DNA of 64,000 bases. It comes from Rhodanobacter ginsengisoli. GTDB taxonomy: Bacteria; Pseudomonadota; Gammaproteobacteria; Xanthomonadales; Rhodanobacteraceae. Below are positions 16,966-25,960 of the stretch, in pieces. The notes under the pieces were generated by a model. The model ran no database searches. It worked only from the letters and a program-made list of their open reading frames with translations, and was not told the origin of the DNA. Each line of letters begins with the position of its first letter. The stretch's first letter is position 1. The translations under genes and the position numbers were made by a program. The stretch is from NCBI RefSeq assembly GCF_042657065.1, contig NZ_JBHSNF010000002.1, positions 806,001 to 870,000 of the forward strand, given 5' to 3'.

Positions 16966-18015
16966 ATGACATCAACTGACACGCCGCCGCCACAGCGCGC
17001 AACGACAGGCATGAGCCATGCCCTTGACCCTACCCTGATAAGCGCGCCAGTGGTTACCGGCAGCGGAGTGATGATCGTGCATCGCTCACTGGAAAAAGGC
17101 ATCCCCGGCTACCGGACGGACCCTCTTTCGCCATGGGCCGGGTTGCTGCCACCGCTACTGCGCATGCGGCCAGGTCAGCCCTGCGCCATTACGCATGCCC
17201 AGCCAGAGCTTGGCCCCTGGGTTGCGCACAGGGACTCGACGCTGGTCGCAACATTTCACAGCTACAGCCTGGATCCCGAATTGCTCGGTGCAATGACTCG
17301 CCAGCAACGCCTGTTGCATCGATATGTGATCGCACCCGCGGTAGACGCATCGTTGAAGCGTGCCAGGTGGGTAACCGCCGTGAGCGACTTCACCGCGTCG
17401 CTGGTAGTGCAGCAGCATCAGGTCGGGAGGCGTCTGGTAGTCATAAAGAACGGAGTGGACAGCGCGCTCTTCAAGCCCGCTCCACCAGTCCGGCGCGATC
17501 CGGTACACATCCTCTTTGCGGGCAATCCACGTCGCTTGAAAGGTTCGCACCATCTAGAGGCGCTGGCCGATCGCCTGCCTAGTGGTGTGCTCATGCAATA
17601 CACGACCGGGCTGCGGGACTCTGGCGTGGACGTTCCATCGGCGACGACGAGGCTGATTGCGATTCCACGCCGCACGCATGAACAAATGGCCGGCCTTTAT
17701 CAACAAGCCGACATCCTGTTCTTCCCAACCCGGCGAGAAGGCCTGAGCCTCGCCGTCCTCGAGGCGATGGCCTGTGGCCTGCCGATCGTGGCGACCAGAT
17801 GCTCTTCGATTCCGGAACTGGTGGAGCATGGCAAGGGAGGATTTCTGTTCGACATGGATGATCGCGAGCAGATGCTGAAATACCTGCTTCAGTTGACTAA
17901 CGACCCCACTTTGCGTGCGGAGATGGGCGCCTATAACCGCGAAAGGATCCTTGCCGGTTTCACCTTGCAACAGATGATCGATGGTTACCGTGAGGTGTTT
18001 TCGGCATGCGACTGA
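16966..18015 (+). CDS. GT4 family glycosyltransferase
   Basis: I prefer the ATG at 16966 (349 residues); an in-frame upstream ATG at 16801 lies in the divergent neighbour, and ATGs at 17011 or 17071 are also possible. The GT-B fold shows an acceptor domain with FHSYS and VTAVSDFTA, then the donor domain beginning HILFAGNPRRLKGSHHL. The family E-x7-E motif reads EGLSLAVLEAMACGLP. Retaining transfer from a nucleotide sugar is expected. It is the only plus-strand gene in the 15.8-20.9 kb stretch, so it may be transcribed alone. Confidence 0.82.
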   Translation: MTSTDTPPPQRATTGMSHALDPTLISAPVVTGSGVMIVHRSLEKGIPGYRTDPLSPWAGLLPPLLRMRPGQPCAITHAQPELGPWVAHRDSTLVATFHSYSLDPELLGAMTRQQRLLHRYVIAPAVDASLKRARWVTAVSDFTASLVVQQHQVGRRLVVIKNGVDSALFKPAPPVRRDPVHILFAGNPRRLKGSHHLEALADRLPSGVLMQYTTGLRDSGVDVPSATTRLIAIPRRTHEQMAGLYQQADILFFPTRREGLSLAVLEAMACGLPIVATRCSSIPELVEHGKGGFLFDMDDREQMLKYLLQLTNDPTLRAEMGAYNRERILAGFTLQQMIDGYREVFSACD

Positions 18016-18060
18016 GTAAGCAACGGCGCGCCGCTCATCCGAAGCCAGCCACCATTGTCG

Positions 18061-18834
18061 TCATCGGCGCTCGAAGCGGTAGATCAAGGTAGGGATCAAT
18101 GCGCTGGCCGCGCGAAGCATACCGTCGGGAATGCGTCCGAGGATTTGCCGAAAAATCGATTCGCGCGCATATTCCAATTCCAGCGTCAAGTGCAAGGCTT
18201 CGACCGCCTTGCTTTCGAACCGGAAGCAGGCTGCGTGAAGCATCGCCTCCGCCCGCCGCTGCGTCAACGGCTCGCAGTCATATATCTCACCTTTGCGCAT
18301 CGCCTGCAGATACGGCGTACGCCAGGCATGGGGCAACCAACTCAGGAATGCCAGCCGGTAGTGCGGCTCCACCAACATCCAGCGGTTCGGCACAGCGAGG
18401 TAGCCCACGCCATCTTCGCGCATCACCCGCCGCAGCTCCGCCAGGTGCGCACTTTGTGCCTTTTGGTCACCGACATGCTCGATCACATGATTGGTCAGCA
18501 CGACATCGAATGACTGGTCCGCAAACGGTAGTTGGGTCCCCTGAACCTGATGATAGCGATACCCATCGCTGATCAATCGGTTGTCGTGGACGTCCACTGC
18601 ATCGACTTCGCAATGCAGATGCTCGTGCGTGCCGAAGTAATGTGCAATGCCGCCCGAACCCGTACCGACTTCGAGCATGTGAATGGGTTGCGGCCGACTG
18701 GCAAGATCCAGCAGGCGTTCGATCTTCAGACCCTTCAGGCGGCGCGATGGAAGATCGAGTACGGCGTGCGGCTGGCGCACCGACGACATGCTGTGCCCAT
18801 CACCAAGATGATTGCGGGCTCGGGCATCAGACAT
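18061..18834 (-). CDS. Class I SAM-dependent methyltransferase
   Basis: A 257-residue methyltransferase with the SAM loop LEVGTGSGGIAHYF, the acidic tip DAVDVHDN and DVVLTNHVIEHVGD of Methyltransf_11. The C-terminal part has PNRWMLVEPHYRLAFLSWLP, a pattern seen in methyltransferases of glycan clusters. Its start overlaps the end of the upstream GT4 gene by eight bases, so it is the last gene of a three-gene minus-strand operon with the two glycosyltransferases. The acceptor is probably a sugar of the same glycan or its lipid carrier, but this is not shown. Confidence 0.8.
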   Translation of the reverse strand: MSDARARNHLGDGHSMSSVRQPHAVLDLPSRRLKGLKIERLLDLASRPQPIHMLEVGTGSGGIAHYFGTHEHLHCEVDAVDVHDNRLISDGYRYHQVQGTQLPFADQSFDVVLTNHVIEHVGDQKAQSAHLAELRRVMREDGVGYLAVPNRWMLVEPHYRLAFLSWLPHAWRTPYLQAMRKGEIYDCEPLTQRRAEAMLHAACFRFESKAVEALHLTLELEYARESIFRQILGRIPDGMLRAASALIPTLIYRFERR

Positions 18835-19984
18835 CGGAAGACCTCAGAATCTTGCGCAAGCGTTCTCCGAAAACTGACCATGCTTTGCCTGCCGCGAATT
18901 CAAGGCAGGCACCTGCCGCATCATCGCGGGCCTGTGCCAATTGTCTAATCACAGCATCGCCCAAGCCATCATAGTTGCCGGGCTCCACCAGGGTGCCAGT
19001 CCGGCCATCCTGGACCGCATCGGGCACACCACCCACCGCGAAGGCGACGGTGACCAAACCGTGAGCCGCAGACTCCAGCGCCACCATGCCGAAACCCTCC
19101 ACGTCACCGGGTAAGTCGAGCACAGGGAAAATATGCAGATCGGCAGCCTGATAGGCGGCGTCAAGGGTTGCCTCGTCACAACGACCGAGAAAGTGCAGGC
19201 TGGACTCGACACCTGCAAGGTGCGCAGCCGTGAGAATGCGTTCGCGCTCCGAACCAGTCCGCGTGTGCAGGGCATCACTGGCTTCATCGCCGATGACGAG
19301 CAACAGTGCGTCCGGATGCCGGGCGACGATGGTCGGCAATGTCCTGGTCACAAACTCGACCAGACCCTTGCGCTGGGTCAGCCGTCCCACCGAAATCAGC
19401 AGCGGCCGCTGCCCGAAATCATGCCGCTCGCGGAAATCATGCCTGGCATTCGTATCCAGCACGGGCAGATCAGTTCCCGGATGCAACACGTGTAACTTGT
19501 CGGATCGCACTCCATGCCCCTGTGCCAACCGCGCCGTGCTGGCGCTGTTCACCAGGGCTACGTCACAACGTCGAATGAAGGGCAACCAAAACGACTGATA
19601 AACCCGACTCGGTGCCACGATGTCGAGTCCGTGCAGATAGACCGCCACCCTGCCCCCGCTGCAACGTGCAGCTAGCCATGCGATCGGCGCGGTCAGGCCA
19701 CTCCCCGCAATGACCCATTCGGGCCTGCGCCGCAACGCCAACAGCATTGCCCGCCAGAGGGTTGCAGCCAAGAATGCCGCCAACGGTTTGACTCCGCTCT
19801 CGCTCACCTCGGTGTTCAGTGGCGCGTGGGCGACGCACCCGGCCGGCCCGCACAGCGCGATGCGCCAGGCCGGTTGCAAGGCGGCAAGCAGATGCTGGTT
19901 GACCTTCTCCATGCCGCCAAGCAGCGGCGGAAAATTACGTGTTACCAGCAACGCCAGAGGGGTTGAGGGCTTGCTGTCAGGCAT
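18827..19984 (-). CDS. GT4 family glycosyltransferase
   Basis: A 385-residue GT-B enzyme. The N-terminal domain opens with LLVTRNFPPLLGGMEKV, a glycine-rich nucleotide-sugar transferase loop. The donor domain begins LLISVGRLTQRKGLVEF, and the family motif reads DVEGFGMVALESAAHGL. These mark retaining GT4 enzymes of the PimB/WbaZ type. It overlaps the GT2 gene upstream by eight bases and the methyltransferase downstream by eight, so the three are co-transcribed. It is presumably a cytoplasmic enzyme at the membrane face. Confidence 0.83.
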   Translation of the reverse strand: MPDSKPSTPLALLVTRNFPPLLGGMEKVNQHLLAALQPAWRIALCGPAGCVAHAPLNTEVSESGVKPLAAFLAATLWRAMLLALRRRPEWVIAGSGLTAPIAWLAARCSGGRVAVYLHGLDIVAPSRVYQSFWLPFIRRCDVALVNSASTARLAQGHGVRSDKLHVLHPGTDLPVLDTNARHDFRERHDFGQRPLLISVGRLTQRKGLVEFVTRTLPTIVARHPDALLLVIGDEASDALHTRTGSERERILTAAHLAGVESSLHFLGRCDEATLDAAYQAADLHIFPVLDLPGDVEGFGMVALESAAHGLVTVAFAVGGVPDAVQDGRTGTLVEPGNYDGLGDAVIRQLAQARDDAAGACLEFAAGKAWSVFGERLRKILRSSDV

Positions 19985-20846
19985 CGCGTCGATACATCAA
20001 ACCGGTAATCTGCTCAGACACCAGTCCGATCAGAAACACAATCACCGCCGCACTCCACATGAGCGTGCTGCCGTTGGTAAGCCTTCCCTCATGCATGAAG
20101 GTCCAGGCGTAATTTGCGCAACCGAGCAGGAAGAACATCGCACTGGCTGGCACGAACAGCTTCAACGGCGAGTACAGCGTGGCGATCTTGAAGATGATCA
20201 GCAGGAAGCGCACGCCGTCGCGCAGCGGCCTGATGTGGCTCTTGCCGACGCGCTGGGCGGCCTTGATCGGGATATAGGCCACCGGATAGGCGCTGCGGAA
20301 GAAGGCCATGGTGCTGGTGGTGGGGTAGCTGAAGCCGTTCGGCAGCAGGTGCAGGAATTCGCGGAACTTGTCCGCGCGCACGGCGCGGAAGCCCGAGGTG
20401 AGATCGAGTACCGGGTGACCGGTCATGCGGGTGGCCAGCCAGTTGTACAAGGTGTTGGCGAGCCCGCGGCCAACGCCGGCCTGGCTGCCCCAGTCGCGGG
20501 CGCCCACCACCATGTCGTAGCCACGGCCCAACTGGTCGAGCAGGCGCTTGATGTCGGCGGGGTCATGCTGGCCGTCGCCGTCCATGAATACCAGGATGTC
20601 GCCGGTGGCGGCACGGGCGCCGCGCTTGATCGCCGCGCCGTTGCCCATGGAATACGGCGAGGAGAGGCATTCGACGCCATGGCTCCGGCAGATGCTGCGG
20701 GTATCGTCGGTGGAACCGTCGTCGACCACGATGATCTCCGCGCCGGGATACGCGGCGCGCAGGCTCGGCAACAGTGATGCCAGCGCGGGCGCTTCGTTCT
20801 TGGCGGGTAAAATGATGCTGAGCTGGTTCAAAATTGGCTCCCCCAT
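19977..20846 (-). CDS. DPM-like GT2 glycosyltransferase with membrane tail
   Basis: I start at the ATG at 20846 (289 residues) rather than an in-frame codon at 20942. An alternative is a TTG eight codons in, which has GGGGGAG at good spacing. LSIILPAKNEA, IIVVDDGSTDDT and FMDGDGQHDPADI are the polyprenol-phosphate sugar synthase motifs. Two hydrophobic segments follow in the last 90 residues. DPM/ArnC-like enzymes load a sugar onto undecaprenyl phosphate, providing donors for GT-C enzymes like those at 973, 3794 and 5809. That link is inferred but gives the GT-C genes a plausible sugar donor. It leads the minus-strand operon. Confidence 0.82.
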   Translation of the reverse strand: MGEPILNQLSIILPAKNEAPALASLLPSLRAAYPGAEIIVVDDGSTDDTRSICRSHGVECLSSPYSMGNGAAIKRGARAATGDILVFMDGDGQHDPADIKRLLDQLGRGYDMVVGARDWGSQAGVGRGLANTLYNWLATRMTGHPVLDLTSGFRAVRADKFREFLHLLPNGFSYPTTSTMAFFRSAYPVAYIPIKAAQRVGKSHIRPLRDGVRFLLIIFKIATLYSPLKLFVPASAMFFLLGCANYAWTFMHEGRLTNGSTLMWSAAVIVFLIGLVSEQITGLMYRRDA

Positions 20847-21190
20847 GAAGCGCCGATGATAGCGTGAAGGCCAACCGGCGGCTGTGCCGGATGTTGGAGT
20901 TTCATGATTGGTCCACCGCAGCGGTCGCTTCCGGCAAGGCACGACCGATCGGCCGCAGATCCTTCCGCCAAGGAGTCGGTACGGGCGATAGGAACCCGGC
21001 CGGGGCCCCGGATCCGTAGCCCCGGGACCCGGGACGCCTCAGCCAAAAGTGTCGATCGCGCCCGTCCGGGAAGGCCACGGGACGATCGGTTTGTGCGCCG
21101 CATCACCACGAACCGGTCGTAGCTGCAGGGAATGGATGACCTGAGCGCCAGACTGCGGTAGATTCAACCACATACGGGGAAAGGGTCACG
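20847..21190. other. Divergent intergenic region between the GT2 operon and pilB
   Basis: About 345 bases without a convincing gene. It includes a very GC-rich stretch around 21000-21035. A possible sigma-70 promoter for pilB is ATGACC near 21136, a 17-base gap, then TAGATT near 21159. Each hexamer matches four of six consensus bases. I see no sigma-54 element here, so pilB may be transcribed by a different sigma factor from pilA. Confidence 0.4.
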
Positions 21191-21196
21191 TTGGTT

Positions 21197-22918
21197 ATGT
21201 CATCTCAAATGCAACCGTCGCTCGCGGGTTTGTCGGGCATGGCGCGCCGCCTGGTGTCCGAGGGCGTGCTGCCGGAAGCGGACGTACGCAAGGCGATGAC
21301 CGATTGCGGCCAGCAGAAGGCCTCGCTGGGAGCATGGCTGCTTGATCACAACCTGGTCGAGGGTTCCCAACTGACCCGGATCGCCTCGGTCGAATTCGGC
21401 ATGCCGATGATGGACGTGGCTTCGCTGAACCCCGCGACTATGCCGCTGGACCTGATCAGCGAGGCACTGATCACCAAGCATCAGGCGCTGCCGTTGTTCC
21501 GTCGCGGCAAGCGGCTGTTTGTCGGCATCGCCGACCCGATGCAGTCGCATGCCCTTGACGAGATCAAGTTCCATTCCAACTGCATGGTGGAACCCATCCT
21601 GGTCGAACGCGGCTCGCTGCAACGGGTGATCGAGAGCCTGTTGAGCAACATGCGCGACACCATGCCCGACATGGGCGGTGGCGACCTGGACGATCTGGAT
21701 ATTGAAGTAGGCGATGACGAGGCCGAGTCCACCGGCATCGATGCCAATGCCATGGACGACGCCCCGGTGGTGAAGTTCGTCAACAAGATCCTGGTCGACG
21801 CGATCCGTCGTGGCGCCTCGGATATCCACTTCGAACCGTTCGAGACCCAGTACCGGGTGCGCCTGCGCATGGACGGCATGCTCAAGGCGGTGGCCAGCCC
21901 CCCGATGAAGATGGCCAACCGCATCTCCTCACGCATCAAGGTGATGGCGCAGCTGGACATCGCCGAGAAGCGCGTCCCCCAGGATGGGCGCATCAAGCTC
22001 AACCTGTCCAAGACCCGCGCGATCGACTTTCGTGTGAGCACGCTGCCGACCCTGTTCGGCGAGAAGATCGTGCTGCGTATCCTGGACGGGTCCTCGGCCA
22101 AGATCGGCATCGAGAAGCTCGGCTACGAGCCGGATCAGCAGAAACTCTACCTCGATGCTATCCAGAAACCGTACGGCATGGTGCTGGTAACCGGCCCGAC
22201 CGGCTCGGGCAAGACGGTGTCGCTGTATACCGGCCTGAACATACTCAATACCGCCGAGCGCAACATCTCGACGGTGGAGGACCCGGTCGAGATCCGCGTC
22301 GAGGGCATCAACCAGGTGCAGCAGAACGTGAAGCGGGGCATGACCTTCGCCAGCGCGTTGCGCTCGTTCCTGCGTCAGGATCCGGACGTGATCATGGTCG
22401 GCGAGATCCGCGACCTGGAAACCGCCGAGATCGCGATCAAGGCCGCCCAGACCGGTCACATGGTGTTGTCCACCTTGCATACCAACGATGCCGCGCAGAC
22501 CATCGCGCGCCTGATGAACATGGGCATCGCGCCATACAACATCATCTCGTCGGTCACCCTGATCATCGCCCAGCGCCTGGCCCGGCGTCTGCACGACTGC
22601 AAAAAACCGATGGAGCTGCCGCCGCAGGTGCTGCTGAAAGCGGGTTTCACCCAGGCCGACATCGATGCGGGGTTGACCGTCTATGAGGCAGGCAACTGCG
22701 AGGGCTGCAACGAGGGCTACAAGGGCCGCGTGGGCATCTATCAGGTGATGCCGATGCTGGAGGAAATCCAGAAGATCATCCTGCAGGGCGGCAATGCGAT
22801 GCAGATCTCCGAGGTGGCCAAGGCCGCCGGGATAAATGACCTGCGCGCATCCGCCCTGCTCAAGGTGAAGCAGGGACTGACCAGCCTGACCGAAATCGAT
22901 CGGGTGACCAAGGAGTAA
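21197..22918 (+). CDS. pilB: Type IV pilus assembly ATPase PilB
   Basis: A protein of 573 residues from the ATG at 21197. A TTG two codons earlier has a better-spaced AAAGGG and could be used. The N-terminal T2SSE_N (MshEN) domain is followed by the hexameric ATPase with Walker A GPTGSGKT (near residue 334), an Asp box, Walker B VIMVGEIRD and the His box HMVLSTLHTNDA. A CEGC zinc motif lies near the C-terminus. PilB powers pilus extension at the inner membrane with PilC. pilC lies 137 bases downstream. The sugar genes sit between pilA and pilB, where a compact genome would have them adjacent. Confidence 0.96.
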   Translation: MSSQMQPSLAGLSGMARRLVSEGVLPEADVRKAMTDCGQQKASLGAWLLDHNLVEGSQLTRIASVEFGMPMMDVASLNPATMPLDLISEALITKHQALPLFRRGKRLFVGIADPMQSHALDEIKFHSNCMVEPILVERGSLQRVIESLLSNMRDTMPDMGGGDLDDLDIEVGDDEAESTGIDANAMDDAPVVKFVNKILVDAIRRGASDIHFEPFETQYRVRLRMDGMLKAVASPPMKMANRISSRIKVMAQLDIAEKRVPQDGRIKLNLSKTRAIDFRVSTLPTLFGEKIVLRILDGSSAKIGIEKLGYEPDQQKLYLDAIQKPYGMVLVTGPTGSGKTVSLYTGLNILNTAERNISTVEDPVEIRVEGINQVQQNVKRGMTFASALRSFLRQDPDVIMVGEIRDLETAEIAIKAAQTGHMVLSTLHTNDAAQTIARLMNMGIAPYNIISSVTLIIAQRLARRLHDCKKPMELPPQVLLKAGFTQADIDAGLTVYEAGNCEGCNEGYKGRVGIYQVMPMLEEIQKIILQGGNAMQISEVAKAAGINDLRASALLKVKQGLTSLTEIDRVTKE

Positions 22919-23055
22919 TTGGTGAATCCGGGACACCTGCGGCATCGAACTTGCGTCCAGCGCCACGTTTTGCCGCCTCGAAAATGACATAAGCTGTACA
23001 AATACCTTGCCAGCCGCCCACCTGAGCGGCTTCGGGATCGAACAACTGGGGGAAG

Positions 23056-24330
23056 ATGCGCATGGCCACGGCTACCGCAAACGCAAACAAGACGCGCGCG
23101 CTTGGCGCCCAGCGTGCCGAAGTCAGCAAGCTGACCACCTACGAGTGGGTGGCGCTGGACAAACGCGGCAAACGCATGAAGGGCGACATGCCGGCGAAGA
23201 ACGCCTCGCTGGTCAAGGCGGAGCTGCGCCGCCAGGGCATGAACCCGCAAACCGTGCGGGAGCGCTCCAAACCGCTGTTCGGCGCGACCGGCAGCACGGT
23301 CAAGCCAGGCGACGTCGCGGTATTCAGCCGCCAGATCGCCACCATGATGGCCTCCGGCGTGCCGATGGTGCAGTCGTTCGACATCATCGCCGATGGCCAG
23401 AAGAACGTCCGCTTCAAGAACATCCTGCTCGACGTGAAACAGAACATCGAGGGCGGTGCCGCGCTGCACGAGGCGCTGGCCCGCTACCCGGTGCAGTTCG
23501 ACGAGCTCTACTGCAATCTGGTGCATGCCGGCGAGACGTCGGGCGTGCTGGACACCGTGCTGGATACCGTGGCGACCTACAAGGAGCGCACGGAAGCGAT
23601 CAAGAAGAAGATCAAGAAGGCGCTGTTCTACCCGATGATGGTGCTGGCGGTGGTGTTCATGGTCATCCTGATCATGCTGCTGTTCGTGGTGCCGGTTTTC
23701 GCCAAGACCTTCCAGGACGCCGGCGCCCAGCTGCCGGCGCCGACCCAGCTGCTGGTGACCGCGTCGGAGTTCATGCAGAGCTACTGGTTCATCGTGGTCG
23801 GCATCATCGTGGGCGGCATCGCCGCGCTGGTCATCGCCAAGAAGCGCTCGGTGAAATTTGCCCATTTCCTCGACCGCATGGCGTTGAAGATGCCGGTGAT
23901 GGGCAATATCGTGCGCAACTCCGCGATCGCCCGCTTCGCCCGCACCCTGGGCGTGACCTTCCGCGCCGGCGTACCGCTGGTCGAGGCGCTGGACGCGGTG
24001 GCCGGTGCCACCGGCAGTGTGGTCTACGGCGATGCCGTGAAGCAGATGCGTGACGACATCTCGGTTGGCCATCAGCTGCAGTTGGCGATGAAGCAGACCG
24101 GCCTGTTCCCCAACATGGTGGTGCAGATGACCGCTATCGGCGAGGAATCCGGCGCGCTGGACAACATGCTGTTCAAGGTCGCCGAGTTCTACGAGGAAGA
24201 GGTCAGCAACGCGGTCGACACCCTGTCCACCCTGCTTGAACCGATCATCATGGTGGTGCTGGGCACGCTGGTTGGCGGCATGGTCATCGCCCTGTACCTG
24301 CCGATCTTCAAGCTCGCCGGCACGTTCTAG
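23056..24330 (+). CDS. pilC: Type IV pilus inner-membrane platform protein PilC
   Basis: A 424-residue protein with two T2SSF domains (about residues 85-208 and 288-410). These carry three membrane spans, one of them around residues 195-215 (MMVLAVVFMVILIMLLFVV). The motifs VFSRQIATMMASGVPMVQSF and FARTLGVTFRAGVPLVEAL are the paired domain openings, and GEESGALDNML is strongly conserved. It forms the platform rotated by PilB and contacts pilin during assembly. The N-terminus is long and Ala/Thr/Asn-rich, and an ATG two codons in is an alternative start. It ends before a terminator-like hairpin. Confidence 0.96.
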   Translation: MRMATATANANKTRALGAQRAEVSKLTTYEWVALDKRGKRMKGDMPAKNASLVKAELRRQGMNPQTVRERSKPLFGATGSTVKPGDVAVFSRQIATMMASGVPMVQSFDIIADGQKNVRFKNILLDVKQNIEGGAALHEALARYPVQFDELYCNLVHAGETSGVLDTVLDTVATYKERTEAIKKKIKKALFYPMMVLAVVFMVILIMLLFVVPVFAKTFQDAGAQLPAPTQLLVTASEFMQSYWFIVVGIIVGGIAALVIAKKRSVKFAHFLDRMALKMPVMGNIVRNSAIARFARTLGVTFRAGVPLVEALDAVAGATGSVVYGDAVKQMRDDISVGHQLQLAMKQTGLFPNMVVQMTAIGEESGALDNMLFKVAEFYEEEVSNAVDTLSTLLEPIIMVVLGTLVGGMVIALYLPIFKLAGTF

Positions 24331-24347
24331 ACCGCCCCAACCCGAAG

Positions 24348-24394
24348 ACGCCGCAGTTGTTGCCGCGATCCGGCGATAATGCGGCGTTTTCTTT
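24348..24394 (+). terminator. Terminator-like bipartite hairpin between pilC and pilD
   Basis: ACGCCGCA (24348-24355) pairs perfectly with TGCGGCGT (24380-24387), enclosing a smaller GCCG/CGGC hairpin, and is followed by TTTCTTT. It lies 17 bases after the pilC stop and just before the pilD ribosome site. It can act as an intrinsic terminator or attenuator, separating pilD-coaE expression from pilB-pilC. Confidence 0.6.
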
Positions 24395-24409
24395 GCGCAG
24401 GAGTTCGTG

Positions 24410-25267
24410 ATGCCCGACATGCCACTGGCTGCATGGATTGCCCTGGCCGGCGTACTCGGCCTGCTGGTGGGCAGCTTCCTCAATGTGGTGATTCTGCGCC
24501 TGCCCGAGCGCATGGCGGCCGGCTGGCGGCGGGAAGCACGCGAGGTACTGGAGCTGGAAGCCGATGCGACGCCGTTGCCGCCAGGCATCGTGCGCGAGCC
24601 CTCGCATTGTCCGCAGTGCAAGCACCCGCTGTCGGCGCTGGACAATATTCCGCTGTTCGGCTGGCTGCTGCTGGGCGGGCGTTGCCGCTACTGCAAGACG
24701 AAGATATCGATCCAATATCCACTGATCGAACTGCTCAGCGGCCTGCTGAGTGCGGTGGTGGTATGGAAGTTCGGGCCGTCCTGGGCGGCACTCGCCGGAC
24801 TGATTCTCACCTGGACCCTGATCGCGCTGTCCGGCATCGACTTCCGCACGCAACTGCTGCCCGACCAGCTGACTTTTCCGCTGCTCTGGCTGGGCCTGCT
24901 GCTCTCGTTGCTGCCGATGTTCGTGATCGCACCCTCGGCGATCATCGGTGCCGCCGTCGGTTACCTGAGCCTGTGGAGCGTGTACTGGGGATTCAAGCTG
25001 CTGACCGGCAAGGAAGGCATGGGCCACGGCGATTTCAAGCTGCTGGCTGCACTCGGCGCGTGGATGGGACCGGTGTCGCTGCTGCCGATGATCCTGCTGT
25101 CCTCGCTGATCGGCGCACTGGTCGGCGGCGTCCTGATCCTGCTGCGCAGGCACGAGCGCGAGATCCCGATGCCGTTCGGGCCATTCATCGCCGCCGCGGG
25201 CTGGGTCTGGTTCATTGCCGGTCACGGCCTGCTGCAGGGCTACATGCAGCTCACCGGCCTGCGATGA
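24410..25267 (+). CDS. pilD: Prepilin peptidase/N-methyltransferase PilD
   Basis: A protein of 285 residues from the ATG at 24410, with GCAGGAG upstream; a GTG one codon earlier is the alternative. It is an inner-membrane aspartyl protease that cleaves pilin leaders after Gly and methylates the new N-terminal Phe. Zinc motifs CPQC and CRYC lie in the first cytoplasmic loop. The catalytic Asp residues are in SGIDFRTQLLPD and GMGHGDFKLL. About eight membrane spans are visible. Substrates in this window are the pilins at 2489 and 3278, and a type II secretion system is suggested by gspN at 55148. The stop overlaps coaE (ATGA). Confidence 0.95.
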   Translation: MPDMPLAAWIALAGVLGLLVGSFLNVVILRLPERMAAGWRREAREVLELEADATPLPPGIVREPSHCPQCKHPLSALDNIPLFGWLLLGGRCRYCKTKISIQYPLIELLSGLLSAVVVWKFGPSWAALAGLILTWTLIALSGIDFRTQLLPDQLTFPLLWLGLLLSLLPMFVIAPSAIIGAAVGYLSLWSVYWGFKLLTGKEGMGHGDFKLLAALGAWMGPVSLLPMILLSSLIGALVGGVLILLRRHEREIPMPFGPFIAAAGWVWFIAGHGLLQGYMQLTGLR

Positions 25268-25887
25268 ACGAGCGGCCGCAAGCCCTGGTCATCGCCCTGA
25301 CCGGTGGTGTCGCTGCGGGCAAGACGGCCGTGGCCCGACGCTTCACCGCGCTGGGGGTCCCCGTGCATGATGCCGACGTGGCGGCACGCGAGGTGATCGA
25401 GCCGGGCACACCTGGCCTTGCTGCCGTGGTGGCCGCGTTCGGTGCCGACGTGCTGGACGGATCGGGCCGACTGGACCGCCGGAGCATGCGGGAACGCGTA
25501 TTTGCCGATCCCGAGGCAAGAAAGACGCTGGAGGCGATCATCCATCCCCGCGTGCGCCAGTGGCTGTTCGAACGGGCCCTGACCGAACACGCCCCGTACT
25601 GCCTGCTGGCGATTCCCCTGCTGGCCGAAAACATCGACCACTACCGCTGGGTCAATCGCGTATTGCTGGTCGACGCACCCGAATCGGTGCAGGTAAAACG
25701 GCTGATGGCGCGCGACGGCATCGGAGAAACACTGGCGCGTCGCATGCTGGCGCAGCAGGCCAGCCGTGCCGAGCGGCTGGCACTGGCTGACGACGTGATC
25801 GAGAACAGCGGCGACGAATCCGCGCTCGACCGCGCGGTCGACAAGTTGCATCAGCGCTATCTGGCCTTGGCCGACAAGCCTGCGTAG
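25264..25887 (+). CDS. coaE: Dephospho-CoA kinase
   Basis: A protein of 207 residues from the ATG at 25264, overlapping the pilD stop by four bases. It performs the last step of coenzyme A synthesis, phosphorylating dephospho-CoA. The P-loop GGVAAGKTAVA is at residues 14-24, and DADVAAREVI with the conserved IHPRVR segment confirms the family. The pilD-coaE pairing is common in gammaproteobacteria and here is translationally coupled. The length is normal for the family and nothing is missing. Confidence 0.94.
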   Translation: MNERPQALVIALTGGVAAGKTAVARRFTALGVPVHDADVAAREVIEPGTPGLAAVVAAFGADVLDGSGRLDRRSMRERVFADPEARKTLEAIIHPRVRQWLFERALTEHAPYCLLAIPLLAENIDHYRWVNRVLLVDAPESVQVKRLMARDGIGETLARRMLAQQASRAERLALADDVIENSGDESALDRAVDKLHQRYLALADKPA

Positions 25888-25960
25888 GAACAACCGGACA
25901 TGAATTGTCGCCACAAAAATGAGGTTCCTGCATGACCGGATCAGTGCGGTCGTGCGAGCC

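Noticed and set aside
22741..24645. 634-codon open frame on the minus strand across pilC
   Set aside because: It is a reverse-frame shadow of pilB-pilC-pilD, which are certain, and its product is repetitive His/Gln/Arg-rich sequence without a domain.
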